Numbered from the stretch's first letter, positions 1 through 13,656 are shown. The stretch is DNA of 64,000 nucleotides from Hordeum vulgare subsp. vulgare (GCF_904849725.1 NC_058518.1:411191081-411255080); one strand, 5' to 3'. A program made the numbers and translations. Notes: generated by a model not told the origin, from the letters alone.

Positions 1-1029
1 CAAAGTTATTCCAGATGAGTCCACCATACCTACCTATATGCGGCATTACCCTATTGTTCCTAGTAAATTTGCATGTGCCACCTCTAATATTTCAAATGAA
101 CTTCTCTTTTGTGTGTCTGGACCGCTCATGGAGCGACAGAGGGTGGTCAGCATGTTCCGAGCTAAGCGGGTTATTCTCACGTTGAGTGTTCACTCGTTGT
201 TGTAAGAGAGTGGCTGGTACTAGGGACTCCCAATCCCGAATCTTAAATTGCGAAATTAAACAAAACTCCCCCTGGATTGTTGTTGGTATGGACGACACCC
301 GTGGATTCGGCTAGCCGTGGAGTGTGTTTGATTTGTGGAGGGGGGTAAACCTTTACTTTTACCGCTTGGGAACCACCACTAATTTGTTTAGCATGGAAGA
401 TATCAATAACTCTTGGTCATAACGTTGACAGGAAGGGTGCACCTCGCAAAGTAATTTATCTCTTATTTTCGCTATGAGCTCTAGCACCGCTACAAATCCC
501 TCCTTCCCTCTGCAAAGGGACTTTCTATTTACTTTCATGTTATTTTATCTTTACTTTGAGTCATCACCTTCTCAAATAGGCACCAGACCTGAGAGCACTA
601 TTGTCATCCTTATGCTTTGTGTCTAGTTAATCATTGTTTGCAACATGACTGGAACTCTTTTACCATGAATTACAATGTCTAGTCCCTGCTTGAACTTTAG
701 AGGTGCTCTACATTTATGTTTTGCGGTCTCAGAAAGGGCTAGAGAGATACAATTATTGCCATATTATATCATGATCGTTTTGACAAAGTGTTCATGTTTG
801 AGATATCTTATTATTGCTCGCTAATTAATTATGACATTGATATGAGCTAATATAGTTTCTAAGGGTTACTGTCGATATGATTAGTCATGATTTATGATGA
901 AAACTTGAGTGCTCTCTAAGCATGTATATGTAAACAAGAACAAAAGAGTCCATAAAAGTTTTTATTTATCACTTTCAGTTTGTCAACTGAATTTCTTGAG
1001 GACAAGTAATGCTTTAAGCTTGGAGTATT
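1..1029 (+). mobile_element. 3' untranslated internal region of a Gypsy LTR retrotransposon (5' truncated by the window)
   Basis: This AT-rich stretch has no supported reading frame. It ends at the TGATACG start of the LTR at 1030 and reads like the long non-coding 3' part of Triticeae Gypsy elements: a run ending in a 'gaggacaagtaatgc...aagcttggagt' segment just before the LTR, the position of the polypurine tract. The family assignment (Sabrina/WHAM-like) is from memory and uncertain. The coding part of the element would lie left of the window. Confidence 0.6.
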
Positions 1030-2373
1030 TGATACGTCTGCATCATATCTACTTTTCCTAACACCTTTGATCTTTTTTGGACTCTAACTTATATGATTTG
1101 AATGAAACTAACCCGTACTGACGTTGTTTTCAGCAAAACTGCCATGGTGTTGTTTTTGTGCAAAAATAAAAATATTGGAATCAAGATCCACCGGAGTGGG
1201 TACCATAGTAGCCCACTAGACATCAGGGTGTGCTAGGCGCCCCTGGCATGGCTTGGCGTACAGTGGGGCCCATGTGGCTCCGCTAACCGTAATTCCAACG
1301 CTATAAATTCCTATTATTGAAGAAAAAAATCAGAGAGGAAGTTTCATCGCGTTTCACGATATGGAGCCGCTGCCACCTCCTGTTCTTCATCGGGAGGCCT
1401 AATCTAGAGTCCGTTTGGGGCTCCGGAGAGGGGAACCTTTGGTCTTCGTCATCACCAACCCTCCTCCATCGCCAATTCCATGATGCTCTCCACCGGGAGT
1501 GAGTAATCCCTTCGCAGGCTTGCTAGTCGATGAAGAGCTAGATGAGATTCATCATGTAACCAAGTTAGTTTTGTTAGGGCTTGATCCCTAGTATCCACTA
1601 TGTTCGGAGATAGATGTTGCTATGACTTTGCTATGCTTAATGCTTGTCACTAGGGCCCGAGTGCCATGATTTCAGATATAAACCATTTATGTTTTCACCA
1701 TTATATCTATGTTCCTGATCCGATCTTGCAAGTTATATGCATCTACTACGTGTTAGGATCCGCTTACCTCAAAGTGACAATAATTGGGATTCTTTCGGGT
1801 GATTACCTAGTTTGGGGAGTTCATGCATTCAATATGTGTTAATGCTTTGTTCCTATTCTCTATTAAAAGGTGGCCTTAATATCCCTTAGTTTCCTTATGG
1901 ACCCCGCAGCCACGGGAGGGTAGAACAAAAGATGTCATGCAAGTTCTTTTTTATAAGCACGTATGACTATTTACAGAATACATGCCTACATTATATCGAT
2001 GAACATGAGCTAGTTCTATGTCGCCCTATGTTGTGACTGTTATATGATAAATGTTATCCAGCAATATCATCGATCCAGTGCCTATGAGTTTTCCACATAT
2101 TGTGCTTGCTAAGTTACTACTCGTTCTACTGCTGTTATAGCTGCTACAAAACTGTTATCACTATTACTGTTACTGCTGCAACTCAAAACTATCATATTAC
2201 TGTGCTACTGATCACTTTGCTGCAGATACTAAATCTCCAAGTGTGGTTGAATTGACATCTTAGTTGCTAATACCTGCAAATATTCTTTGGCTCCTCTTGG
2301 TCCGAATCTACAAATTTGGTTGAATACTCTTCCCTCAAAAACTATCGTGATCCCATATACTTGTGGGTTATCA
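1030..2373 (+). repeat. 3' LTR of the Gypsy element
   Basis: The repeat begins TGATACGTCTGC and ends ...TGTGGGTTATCA, the TG...CA termini of a family of Triticeae Gypsy LTRs that finish with a 'gatcccatatacttgtggg' segment. It is about 1.34 kb. No primer binding site follows it, and the sequence before it resembles a 3' internal end, so it is read as a 3' LTR. Its target duplication cannot be tested because the 5' end is outside the window. The reading frames at 1317-1502 and 2316-2504 are not credible genes. Confidence 0.65.
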
Positions 2374-2420
2374 TGTCGGCTCGATCAAGACTAGTAGATT
2401 ACCCCCCCCCCCTATACTCA

Positions 2421-4175
2421 TGTTGGAAATATGCCCTAGAGGCAATGATAAATAGTTTATTATATTTCTATTTTCAAGATAATCGTTTATTATCCATGCT
2501 ATAATTGTATTGAATGAAAGCATAGATACACGTGTGAATATATAGACAAAACAATGTCCCTTGTAAGCCTCTAGTTGACTAGCCAGTTGATCAAGGATGG
2601 TTAAGGTTTTCTGACCATATGCAAGTGTTGTCACTTGATGACTGGATCACATCATTAGGAGAATGATGTGATGGACAAGACCCAAATTGTAAACGTAGCA
2701 TTTGATCGTGTCATTTTGTTGCTATTGTTTTCTGCGTGTCAAGTATTCATTCCTATGACCATGAGATCATGTAACTCACTGACACCGGAGGAATACCTTG
2801 TGTGTATCAAACGTCGCAACGTTACTGGGTGACTATAAAGGTGCTCTACAGATATCTCCGAAGGTGTCCGTTGAGTTAGCATGGATCAAGACTGGGGTTT
2901 GTCACTCCGTGTGATGGAGAGGTATCTCGGGGCCCACTCGGTAATACAACATCACATATAAGCCTTGCAAGCAATGTGACTGAAGTGTTAGTCATGGGAT
3001 CTTGTATTACGGAACGAGTAAAGAGACTTACCGGTAATGAGATTGAAATAGGTATAGAATACCCACAATCAAATCTCGGGCAAGTAACATACCCAAGGAC
3101 AAAGGGAATGTTATACGGGATTATATGAATCCTTGGCAGAGAAGTTCAACCGATAAGATCTTCGTAGAATATGTAGGATCCAATATGGACATATAGGTCC
3201 CACTATTGGATATTGGTTGGGGAGTGTCTCAGGTCATGTCTACATAGTTCTCAAACCCGCAGGGTCTGCACACATAAGGTTCGGTGACGTTTCGGTATAG
3301 TTGAGTTATAGGTGTTGGTGACCGAAGGTTGTTCGGAATCTCGGAGGAGATCACAGATGTCACGAGGGTTTCCGGAATGGTCCGGAAACGAATATTGATA
3401 TATAGGATGGTTTCATTTGGTCACCGGAAAGATTTCAGGCATTACCGACAGTGTACCGGGAGTGACGAATGGGATCCGGGTTTTCATCGGGAGGGGCCCA
3501 CCCACCCAGGAGTGAGCCCAATAGTCCTAGGGTGGTGAGGCCAGCCCAAGTGGGCTATGGCGCTAGGAAAGAAAACCAAAAAAAGAGGGTGGTGGGAAGG
3601 GAGAGGAGGACTCCTCCTTCCCCAAACCGAATTGGAGTTGGAGTCCTCCTCTCCACTTCGGCCAGCGCCCTAGGGGATCCCTTGAACCCCAAGGCTAGCC
3701 CCTCCCCTCCTCCTATATATACTAGAGGTTTTAGGGTTTTTGAGACACAACTTTTCCACGTGCAACTCAAACCTATACCTCGTAGTTCTTCCTCTAGATC
3801 GGCTTTCTGCGGAGCTCGGGCGCAGCCCTGCAGGAATAGATCATCACCATCACCGGCGCGCCGTCACGCTGCCGGAGAACTCATCTACTTCCTCATCTCT
3901 CTTGTTGGATCAACAAGGCGGAGATCGTCATCGAGTTGTATGTGTGCTGAACACGGAGGTGCCGTCCATTCGGTGCTAGATCGGGACGGATCGTGGGACG
4001 ACGGTGATTTGAATCACGAAGCTGTAGCACTACATCAACTGCATTTCTTCATGCTTCCCGCTTAGCGATCTACAAGGGTGTGTGGATCCGATCTCCCTCT
4101 TGTAGATGAACATCACCATGATAGGTCTTCGTGTGCGTAGGAAATTTTTTGTTTCCCATGCAACGTTCCCCAACA
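2421..4175 (+). repeat. 5' LTR of copia element A
   Basis: It runs from TGTTGGAAATATGCCC to ...TTCCCCAACA (1755 bp). A TATATATA box at 3714-3721 lies where BARE-type LTRs start transcription. It lacks about 26 bp, near 3537, that the 3' copy retains around 19468-19495. The frame at 3469-4065 is an LTR shadow and not a gene. Confidence 0.9.
3714..3721 (+). promoter_or_regulatory. TATA box of LTR A
   Basis: TATATATA sits in a C-rich context (tcctcc...) about 450 bp before the LTR end. The matching box in the 3' LTR is at 19678-19685. The equivalent box is known to drive BARE-1 transcripts; activity here is inferred. Confidence 0.6.
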
Positions 4176-4176
4176 G

Positions 4177-4189
4177 TGGCATCATGAGC
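4177..4189 (+). other. Primer binding site of element A
   Basis: TGGCATCATGAGC begins two bases after the LTR end. It is a degenerate match to the initiator-Met tRNA 3' end (consensus TGGTATCAGAGC) that copia elements use. The same sequence stands at the same place in element B. Confidence 0.7.
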
Positions 4190-5382
4190 TAGGTTCATGC
4201 GTAGATGTATTCTCGAGTAGAACACAAAAGTTTTTGTGGGTGTTGATGTTCGATTTTCTGCCCTCCTTAGTCTTTTCTCGATTCGACGGTATTGTTGGAT
4301 TGAAGCGGCCCGGACCAACATTACTCGTATGCTTACGAGAGACCGGTTTCATTGACTAACATGCAACTTGTTGCATAAAGATGACCGGCGGGTGCCTGTT
4401 TCTTCAACTTTAGTTGAATTGGATTTGAACGAGGCGATCCTTGGAGAAAGGTTAAATAGCAATGCGTAAGTAAGATGCGATCATACTAGATACCCATAGC
4501 AGCCACGTAAAACATGCAACAACAAATTAGAGGACGTCTAACTTGTTTTTGCAGGGTATGCTTGTGATGTGATATGGCCAAAGACATGATGTGATATATT
4601 GGATGTATGAGATGATTATGTTGTAATAGTTAATATTGACTTGAACGTCGATGCTACGGCAACTGGCAGGAGCCATAGGGTTGTCTTTAAACTAATGTTT
4701 GTGTTTGCAGATGCGTTTACTATATTGCTAGGTTGTATCTTTAGTAGTAATAGCATAGATAGCACGACAACCTCGATGGCAGCATGATGATGGAGATCAT
4801 GGTGTGGCTCCAGTGACGATGAAGATCATGCCGGTGCTTTGGTGGTGGAGATCAAGAAGCACAAGATCATGGCCATATCATGTCACTTATGAATTGCATG
4901 TGATGTTAATCCTTTTATGCACCTTATCTTGCTTAGAACGACGGTAGCATTATAAGGTGATCCCTCACTAAATTTCAAGATAAAATTGTGTTCTCCCCGA
5001 CTCTGCACCGTTGCGGCAGTTCGTTGTTTCGAGACACCACGTGATGATCGGGTGTGAAACAGTTGCACACGCCGAACACTCAGTTTAAACTTGACGAGCC
5101 TAGCATGTGCAACATGGCCTCGGAACACAAGAGAGCGAAAGTTCGAGCATGAATCGTATAGTTGATATGATTAGCGTAGAGATGTTTACCACTGAAACTA
5201 CACTCAACTCATGTGATGATCGGACTTGAGTTAGTGAATTTGGATCATGCCACACTCAAGTTACTAGAGGGATGTCTATTTGAGTTATTTGAGTGGGAGT
5301 TTATTAGTAATTTGATTAGCTGAACTCTAATTATCTTGAACATAGTCTAAGTCCACTTTGCAATATTTTATGTTGTAGATCA

Positions 5383-8300
5383 ATGGCTCACGCAGTAGCA
5401 ACCCTGAATTTCAATACGTTCCTAGAGAAAGCTAAGCTAAAAGATGATGGTACCAACTTTGTAGACTGGGCTCGTAATCTTAGGCTCATCCTACAAGTTG
5501 GGAAAAAGAATTATGTCCTTGATGCTGCGCTAGGAGATGAACCACCCGCTATGTCTGACCAAGATTGTTTGAACGCTTGGCAATCACGTAAGGAGGACTA
5601 CTCGGTAGTTCAATGTGCAATCTTATATGGCTTGGAACCGGGACTTCAACGATGCTTTGAATGTCATGGAGCATATGAGATGTTCCAGGAGTTGAAGTTT
5701 ATCTTTCAGAAGAACGCCCGGATCGATAGGTATGAGACCTCCGATAAATTCTATGCTTGCAAGATGGAGGAGAATTCGTCTGTCAGTGAACATGTGCTCA
5801 AAATGTCTGGGTACTCAAATCGTCTAGCTGAGTTGGGGATTGAACTCCCGCAAGAGGCTATCACTGACAGAATTCTTCAATCACTGCCACCTAGCTACAA
5901 GAGATTTGTGTTGAACTATAACATGCAAGGGATGAACAAGTCACCCGGTGAGTTATTCACGATGCTGAAAGTCGCAGAGTCAAAACTCCGGAAAGAGCAT
6001 CAAGTGTTGATGGTCAATAAGACCACTGGTTTCAAGAAAAATGGCAAAGGCAAGAAGGGTAACTCCAAGAAGAGTGGCAATACTATTGCCAATCCGATGA
6101 AGAAACCCAAGGCTGGACCTAAGCCGCAAATAGAGTGCTATCATTGCAAGGGATGGGTCACTGGAAGCGCAACTGCCCCAAGTATTTGGCTGATAAGAAG
6201 GCGGCCAACGTAAAATCAGGTATGTGTGATATACATGTTATTGATGTGTACCTAACCAACTCTCGTAGTAGTGTCTGGGTATTTGATACCGGTTCTGTTG
6301 CTCATATTTGCAACTCGAAGCAGGAACTACGGAATAAACGAAGGCTGGCGAAGGATGAAGTGACGATGCGCGTGGGAAATGGTTCCAAGGTTGATGCAAT
6401 CGCCGTCGGCACAGTCTCACTTCAATTACCCTCAGGATTAGTTATGAACTTAAATAATTGTTATTTAGTGCCTGCGTTAAGCATGAACATTATATTTGGA
6501 TCTTGTTTATTGCGAGACGGTTACTCATTTAAGTCAGAGAATAATGGTTGTTCTATTTTTATGAGTAATATCTTGTATGGTCATGCACCCAATGTGAGGG
6601 GTTTGTTCATATTGAATCTTGATTGTGATGACACACATATACATAACATTGAGACCAAAAGATGTAGAGTTAACAATGATATCGCCACCTTTTTGTGGCA
6701 CTGCCACTTAGGTCATATTGGTGCAAAGAGCATGAAGAAACTCCATACTGATGGGCTTTTGGAGTCACTTGATTTTGAATCACTTGACACGTGCGAACCA
6801 TGCCTCATGGGCAAGATGACTAAGACTCCGTTCTCCGGAACAATGGAGCATGCAAGTGACTTGTTATAGATCATACATACTGATGTGTGCGGTCCGATGA
6901 GTGTGGAGGCGCGTGGCGGATATCGTTATTTTCTCACCTTCACTCATGATTTGAGTAGGTATGGATATATCTACTTGATGAAGCACAAGTATGAAACGTT
7001 TGAAAAGTTCAAGAAATTTCAAAGTGAAGATGAAAATCATCGTAACAAGAAGATCAAGTTTCTACGATCTGATCGAGGGGGTGAATATCTGAGTTTCGAG
7101 TTTGGTGCTCACTTAAGACAATGTGGAATCGTTTCACAGTTGACACCGCCTGGAATACCACAGTGTAATGGTGTGTCCGAATGTCGTAATCGTACTTTGT
7201 TAGATATGGTGCGATCTATGATGTCTCTTACCGATTTGTCGTTATCGTTTTGGGGTTATGCATTAGATACAGCTCCATTCACTTTAAACAGGGCACCATC
7301 AAAATCCGTTGAGACAACTCCATATGAGCTATGGCATGGCAAGAGGCCAAAGTTGTCGTTTCTTAAAGTTTGGGGATGTGATGCTTATGTCAAAAAGCTT
7401 CAGCCTGAAAAGCCAAAACCCAAAGCGGAAAAGTGTGCCTTCATAGGTTACCCAAAAGAGACAGTTGGGTACACCTTCTATCTCAGATCCGAGGGCAAAG
7501 TGTTTGTTGCTAAGAACGGAGCTTTTCTTGAGAAGGAGTTTCTCTCGAAAGAATTGAGTGGGAGGAAGATAGAACTTGATGAGGTTGTGGAACCTCTGCT
7601 CCCTCTATATGGTGGCGCAGGGCAGAGAGAAATCTCTGTCGAGGCAACACCGGTTGAGGAGGAAGCTAATGATGATGGTCATGAAGCTTCGTATCAAGTT
7701 ACTATCGGACCTCGTAGGTCGACAAGATCACGTACTGCTCCTGAGTGGTATGGTAATCATGTCTTATTTATAATGTTGCTAGACAACAATGAACCTGTGA
7801 ATTATGAAGAAGCAATGGTGGGCCTGGATTCCAACAAATGGATGGAGGCCATGAAGCCCGAGATAGGATCTATGTATGAAAACAAAGTGTGGACTTTGGA
7901 AGCATTGCCTGAAGGTCGCAAGGCTATTCAAAACAAATGGATCTTTAAGAAGAAGACAGATGCGGACGGTAATGTGACCATTTATAAAGCTCGACTTGTG
8001 GCAAAGGGTTTTTCACAAGTTCAAGGAGTTGACTAAGATGAGACGTTCTCATCTATAGCGATGCTTAAGTCCGTCCGAATCATGTTAGCAATAGCTGCAT
8101 TTTTCAATTATGAAATCTGGCAGATGGATGTCAAAACGGCGTTCCTTGATGGTTTTCTTAAGGAAGAGTTGTATATGATGCAACCCAAAGGTTTTGTTGA
8201 TCCAAAGAATGCTGACAAAGTATGCAAGCTCATGCGATCCATTTATGGACTGGTGCAAGCATCTCGGAGTTGGAATAAGCGCTTTGATGAGGTGATCAAA

Positions 8301-9308
8301 GCATTTGGCTTTATACAAGTTGTTGGAGAATCTTGTATTTACAAGAAAGTGAGTGGGAGCTCTGTAGCGTTTCTAATATTATATGTGGATGACATATTGC
8401 TGATTGGAAACAATGTGGAGTTTTTAGAGAGCATAAAGGATTACTTGAACAAATGTTTTTCAATGAAAGACCTAGGAGAAGCTGCTTACATATTAGGCAT
8501 TAAGATCTATAGGGATAGATCGAGGCACCTAATAGGACTTTCACAAAGCACATACCTTGATAAAGTTTTGAAGAAGTTCAAAATGGAGCAGTCCAAGAAG
8601 GGGTTCTTGCCAGTATTACAAGGTATAAAGTGGAGTAAGACTCAGTGTCCAGTAACTGCGGAAGATAGAGAAAATATGAGTACCGTCCCCTATGCTTCAG
8701 CCATAGGGTCTATCACGTATGCAATGTTGTGCACAAGACCGAATGTCAGCCTGGCCATAAGTATGGCAGGCAGGTTTCAAAGTAATCCAGGAGTGGATCA
8801 CTGGACGGCGGTCAAGAATATTCTGAAGTACCTGAAAAGAACTAAGGGAATGTTTCTCGTTTATGGAGGTGACGAAGAGCTCGTCGTAAAGGGTTAAGTC
8901 GATGCAAGCTTTGACACTGATGCGGGTGACTCTAAGTATCAAACCGGACACGTATTTATTCTTAATGGGGGTGCGGTAAGCTGGTGCAGTTCCAAGCAAA
9001 GCGTCGTAGCAGATTCTACAAGTGAAGCGGAGTACATGGCTGCCTCAGAGGCAGCTAAGGAGGGTGTCTGGATGAAGCAGTTCATGACGAATCTTGGAGT
9101 TGTGCCGAGTGCAATAAATCCAATAACTCTGTTCTGTGACAACACTGGTGCCATTGCTCTAGCAAAGGAACCAAGGTTTCACAAGAAGACCAGACACATC
9201 AAACGACGCTTCAACCTCATCCGCGACTATGTCCAAGGGGACGTAAATATTTGCAAAGTGCACATGGATCTAAATGTTGCAGATCCGCTGACTAAACCTC
9301 TTCCATGA
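5383..9308 (+). pseudogene. Broken gag-pol of copia element A
   Basis: Gag starts at the ATG at 5383 (MAHAVATLNF...). A one-base deletion near 6153 breaks the frame inside the CCHC zinc knuckle (CYHCKG...), which is intact in element B. The frame resumes with the protease (VFDTGSVAHIC near 6280). A TAG at 6867-6869 falls at the start of the integrase core, a TAA at 8034-8036 early in the reverse transcriptase (a Tyr codon in B), and a TAA at 8895-8897 at the start of RNase H (also Tyr in B). Integrase HHCC residues (WHCHLGH, CEPC), the DRGGEY motif, RT YVDD and RNase H EAEYMA remain readable. The product would be one polyprotein of roughly 1300 residues in a live relative. It can only act now as a substrate for enzymes in trans. 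Confidence 0.9.
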
Positions 9309-9402
9309 GCGAAGCATGATCACCACTAGAATTGTATGGCTGTTAGATTCATTCCAATGTAAATCGCATAGCAATGTGAGACTAGATTATTGACTCTAGT
9401 GC

Positions 9403-9413
9403 AAGTGGGAGAC
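9403..9413 (+). other. Polypurine tract of element A
   Basis: AAGTGGGAGAC lies immediately before the 3' LTR at 9414. The same tract precedes the 3' LTR of element B (16830-16840). It primes plus-strand DNA synthesis in the family. Confidence 0.7.
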
Positions 9414-9727
9414 TGTTGGAAATATGCCCTAGAGGCAATGATAAAATAGTTATTATTATATTTCCTGTTTCAAGATAATCGTTTATTATCCATGCTATAA
9501 TTGTATTGAATAAAATCATAGATACATGTGTGGATATATAGACAAAACAATGTCCCTAGTAAGCCAGTAGTTGACTAGCCAGTTGATCAAGGATGGTTAA
9601 GGTTTTCTGACCATATGCAAGTGTTGTCACTTGATGAATGGATCACATCATTAGGAGAATGATGTGATGCACAAGACCCAAATTATAAACATAGCATTTG
9701 ATCGTGTCATTTTGTTGCTATTGTTTT
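9414..9727 (+). repeat. 3' LTR of element A, part 1
   Basis: It begins TGTTGGAAATATGCC and aligns with 2421 onward. It stops at the GTTTT (9723-9727) that was duplicated when element B inserted, and continues at 18658. Confidence 0.92.
9723..9727 (+). repeat. Left target-site duplication of element B (GTTTT)
   Basis: GTTTT here is repeated exactly at 18658-18662. The uninterrupted 5' LTR of A has a single copy in the same context (ctattGTTTTctgcg), which proves the insertion point. Confidence 0.95.
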
Positions 9728-11554
9728 TGTTGGAATTATGCCCTAGAGGCAATAATAAATATAGTTATTATTATAATTCCTGTATCAAGATAATAGTTTA
9801 TTATCCATGCTATAATTGTATTGAATGAAGACTCATTTACATGTGTGGATACATAGACAAAACACCATCCCTAGCATGCCTCTAGTTGGCTAGCCAGTTG
9901 ATCAATGATAGTCAGTGTCTTCTGATTATGAACAAGGTGTTGTTGCTTGATAACTGGATCACGTCATTGGGAGAATCACGTGATGGACTAGACCCAAACT
10001 AATAGACGTAGCATGTTGATCGTGTCATTTTTGTTGCTACTGTTTTCTGCGTGTCAAGTATTTATTCCTATGACCATGAGATCATATAACTCACTGACAC
10101 CGGAGGAATGCTTTGTGTGTATCAAACGTCACAACGTAACTGGGTGACTATAAAGATGCTCTACAGGTATCTCCGAAGGTGTTAGCTGAGTTAGTATGGA
10201 TCAAGACTGGGATTTGTCACTCCGTGTGACAGAGAGGTATCACGGGGCCCACTCGGTAATACAACATCACACACAAGCCTTCCAAGCAATGTGACTTAGT
10301 GTAAGTTGCGGGATCTTGTATTACGGAACGAGTAAAGAGACTTGCCGGTAAACGAGATTGAAATAGTTATGCGGATACTGACGATCGAATCTCGGGCAAG
10401 TAACATACCGAAGGACAAAGGGAATGACATACGGGATTATACGAATCCTTGGCACTGAGGTTCAAATGATAAGATCTTCGTAGAATATGTAGGATCCAAT
10501 ATGGGCATCCAGGTCCCGCTATTGGATATTGACCGAGGAGTCTCTCGGGTCATGTCTACATAGTTCTCGAACCCGCAGGGTCTGCACACTTAAGGTTCGA
10601 CGTTGTTTTATGCGTATTTGAGTTATATGGTTGGTTACCGAATGTTGTTAGGAGTCCCGGATGAGATCACGGACGTCACGAGGGTTTCCGGAATGGTCCA
10701 GAAACGAAGATTGATATATAGGATGACCTCATTTGATTACCGGAAGGTTTTCGGAGTTACCGGGAATGTACCAGGAATGATGAATGGGTTCCGGGAGTTC
10801 ACCGGGGGGGCAACCCACCCCGGGGAAGCCCATAGGCCATAAGGGTGGCGCACCAGCCCTTAGTGGGCTGGTGGGATAGCCCAAAAGGGCCCTATGCGCC
10901 AAGGATAAGAAATCAAAGGAAAAAAGGAAAAAAAAGGAGGAGGTGGGAAGGGAGGGGGACTCCCTCCCACCAAACCTGGTCCAACTCGGTTTGGGGGGGG
11001 GGGGGGAGAGTCCTCCCCCTTGGCTCGGCCGACCCCCTTGAGGGTCCTTGGACCCCAAGGCAAGGCCCCCTCCCTCCCACCTATATATACGGAGGTTTTA
11101 GGGCTGATTTGAGACGACTTTTCCACGGCAGCCCGACCACATACCTCCACGGTTTTTCCTCTAGATCGTGTTTTTGCGGAGCTTGGGCGGAGCCCTGCTG
11201 AGACAAGATCATCACCACCCTCCGGAGCGCCGTCACGCTGCCGGAGAACTCTTCTACCTCTCCGTCTCTCTTGCTGGATCAAGAAGGCCGAGATCATCGT
11301 CGAGCTGTACGTGTGCTGAACGCGGAGGTGCCGTCCGTTCGGTACTAGATCGTGGGACTGATCGCGGGATTGTTCGCGGGGCGGATCGAGGGACGTGAGG
11401 ACGTTCCACTACATCAACCGCGTTCTCTAACGCTTCTGCTGTACGATCTACAAGGGTACGTAGATCACTCATCCCCTCTCGTAGATGGACATCACCATGA
11501 TAGGTCTTCGTGCGCGTAGGAAAATTTTTGTTTCCCATGCGACGTTCCCCAACA
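9728..11554 (+). repeat. 5' LTR of element B
   Basis: TGTTGGAATTATG... to ...TTCCCCAACA, 1827 bp. It contains a long G run at about 10987-11005 that is much shorter in the 3' copy. The frames at 10603-10842, 10845-11201 and on the - strand at 10860-11700 are shadows created by the GC-rich LTR. Confidence 0.95.
11082..11089 (+). promoter_or_regulatory. TATA box of LTR B
   Basis: TATATATA is followed by the conserved cggaggttttagggc segment. The copy in the 3' LTR is at 18186-18193. It is placed as in BARE-1, where this box is used; activity here is inferred. Confidence 0.6.
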
Positions 11555-11555
11555 G

Positions 11556-11568
11556 TGGCATCATGAGC
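11556..11568 (+). other. Primer binding site of element B
   Basis: TGGCATCATGAGC begins two bases after the LTR end and matches the initiator-Met tRNA type used by this family. Confidence 0.7.
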
Positions 11569-12810
11569 TAGGTTCATGCGTAGATGTCTTCTCGAGTAGA
11601 ACACAAAAGTTTTTGTGGGCGGTGATGTGCGTTTTTCTGCCCTCCTTAGTCTTTTCTTGATTCCGCGGTATTGTTGGATTGAAGCGGCTTGGACCGACAT
11701 TACTCGTACGCTTACGAGAGACTGGTTTCATCGTTACGAGTAACCCCCTTTGCTCAAAGATGACTGGCAAGTGTCGGTTTCTCCAACTTTAGTTGAATCG
11801 GATTTGACCGAGGAGGTCCTTGGATGAGGTTAAATAGCAACTCATATATCTCCGTTGTGGTGTTTGCGTAAGTAAGATGCGATCCTACTAGATACCCTTG
11901 GTCACCACGTAAAACATGCAACAACAAAATTAGAGGACGTCTAACTTGTTTTTGCAGGGTATGATTGTGATGTGATATGGCCAACGATGTGATGTGATAT
12001 ATTGGATGTATGAGATGATCATGTTGTAATAGAAATATCGACTTGCAAGTCGATGGTACGGCAACCGGCAGGAGCCATAGGGTTGTCTTTATACTAACGC
12101 TTGTGCTTGCAGATGCGTTTACTATTTTGCTAGGATGTAGCTTTAGTAGTAATAGCATAAGTAGTACGACAACCCCGATGGCAACACGTTGATAGATGAT
12201 CATGGTGTGGCGCCGGTGACAAGAAGATCGTGCCGGTGCTTTGGTGATGAAGATCAAGAAGCACGTGATGATGGCCATATCATGTCACTTATGAATTGCA
12301 TGTGATGTTAATCCTTTCATGCACCTTATTTTGCTTAGAACGACGGTAGCATTATGAGGTGATCTCTCACTAAAATTTCAAGACGAAATTGTGTTCTCCC
12401 CGACTATGCACCGTTGCTACAGTTCGTCGTTTCGAGACACCACGTGGTGATCGGGTGTGGTAGACTCAATGTTCACATACAACGGGTGCAAAACAGTTGC
12501 GCACGCGGAACACTCGGGTTAAGCTTGACGAGCCTAGCATGTGCAGACATGGCCTCGGAACACATGAGACCGAAAGGTCGATCATGAATCATATAGTTGA
12601 TATGATTAGCATAGGGATGCTTACCACTGAAACTATACTCAACTCACGTGATGATCGGACTTGGGATAGTGTAAGTGGATCATGAACCACTCAAATGACT
12701 AGAGAGATGTACTTTTTGAGTGGGAGTTTAGCATATAATTTGATTAAGTTGAACTCTAATTATCTTGAACATAGTCTAAGTCCACTTTGAATATATTTGT
12801 GTTGTAGATC

Positions 12811-13656
12811 ATGGCTCACGCGACAGTCATCCTGAATTTTAATACGTTCCTAGAGAAAGCTAAGTTGAAAGATGATGGAAGCAACTTTGTAGACTGGGCT
12901 CGTAATCTTAAGCTAATCTTACAAGCTGGGAAGAAGGATTATGTCCTTAATGCTGCGCTAGGAGATGAACCACCCGCTACGGCTGATCAGGATGTTAAGA
13001 ACGCTTGGTTAGCACGTAAGGAGGACTACTCAATAGTTCAATGTGCAGTCTTGTATGGCTTAGAACCGGGACTTCAACGTCGCTTTGAGCGTCATGGAGC
13101 ATTTGAGATGTTCCAGGAGTTGGAGTTTATCTTTCAGAAGAACGCCCGGATCGAGAGGTATGAGACCTCCGATAAATTCTATGCTTGCAAGATGGAGGAA
13201 AACTCGTCTATCAGTGAACATGTGCTCAAAATGTCTGGGTACTCAAACCGTCTAGCTGAACTGGGGATTGAACTCCCGCAAGAAGCTATCACTGACAGAA
13301 TCCTCCAATCACTGCTACCAAGCTACAAAGGCTTTGTGTTGAACTACAACATGCAAGGGATGAACAAGTCTCCCGGCGAGTTGTTTGCGATGTTGAAAGT
13401 CGCAGAGTCTGAACTCCGTAAAGAGCATCAAGTGTTGATGGTAAATAAGACCACTAGTTTCAAGAGAAACGGCAAAGGCAAGAAGGGCAATTCGAAGAAG
13501 AGCGGCAAGCCTGTTGCCAATCCGCCAAAGAAACCCAAAGCTGGACCTAAGCCTGAAACGGAGTGTTTCTATTGCAAGGGTATGGGTCACTGGAAGCGCA
13601 ATTGCCCCAAGTATCTGGCAGATAAGAAGGCGGGCAAAGAAAAATCAGGTATATGA
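12811..13656 (+). pseudogene. gag of copia element B
   Basis: This 281-residue frame starts at ATG 12811 (MAHATVILNF...). It holds the UBN2-type copia capsid region (DDGSNFVDWARNL near residue 22, EMFQELEFIF near 100) and ends with an intact zinc knuckle CFYCKGMGHWKRNC near residue 260. In this family gag and pol are one frame. Compared with element A, two bases are missing near 13652, so translation stops early (SGI then TGA) and pol is cut off. The gag product itself could still be made. Confidence 0.85.

Noticed and set aside
10729..11700. Several frames of 100-150 codons in the copia LTRs, repeated at 17842-18576
   Set aside because: They lie inside non-coding LTR sequence and reflect its GC-rich composition.
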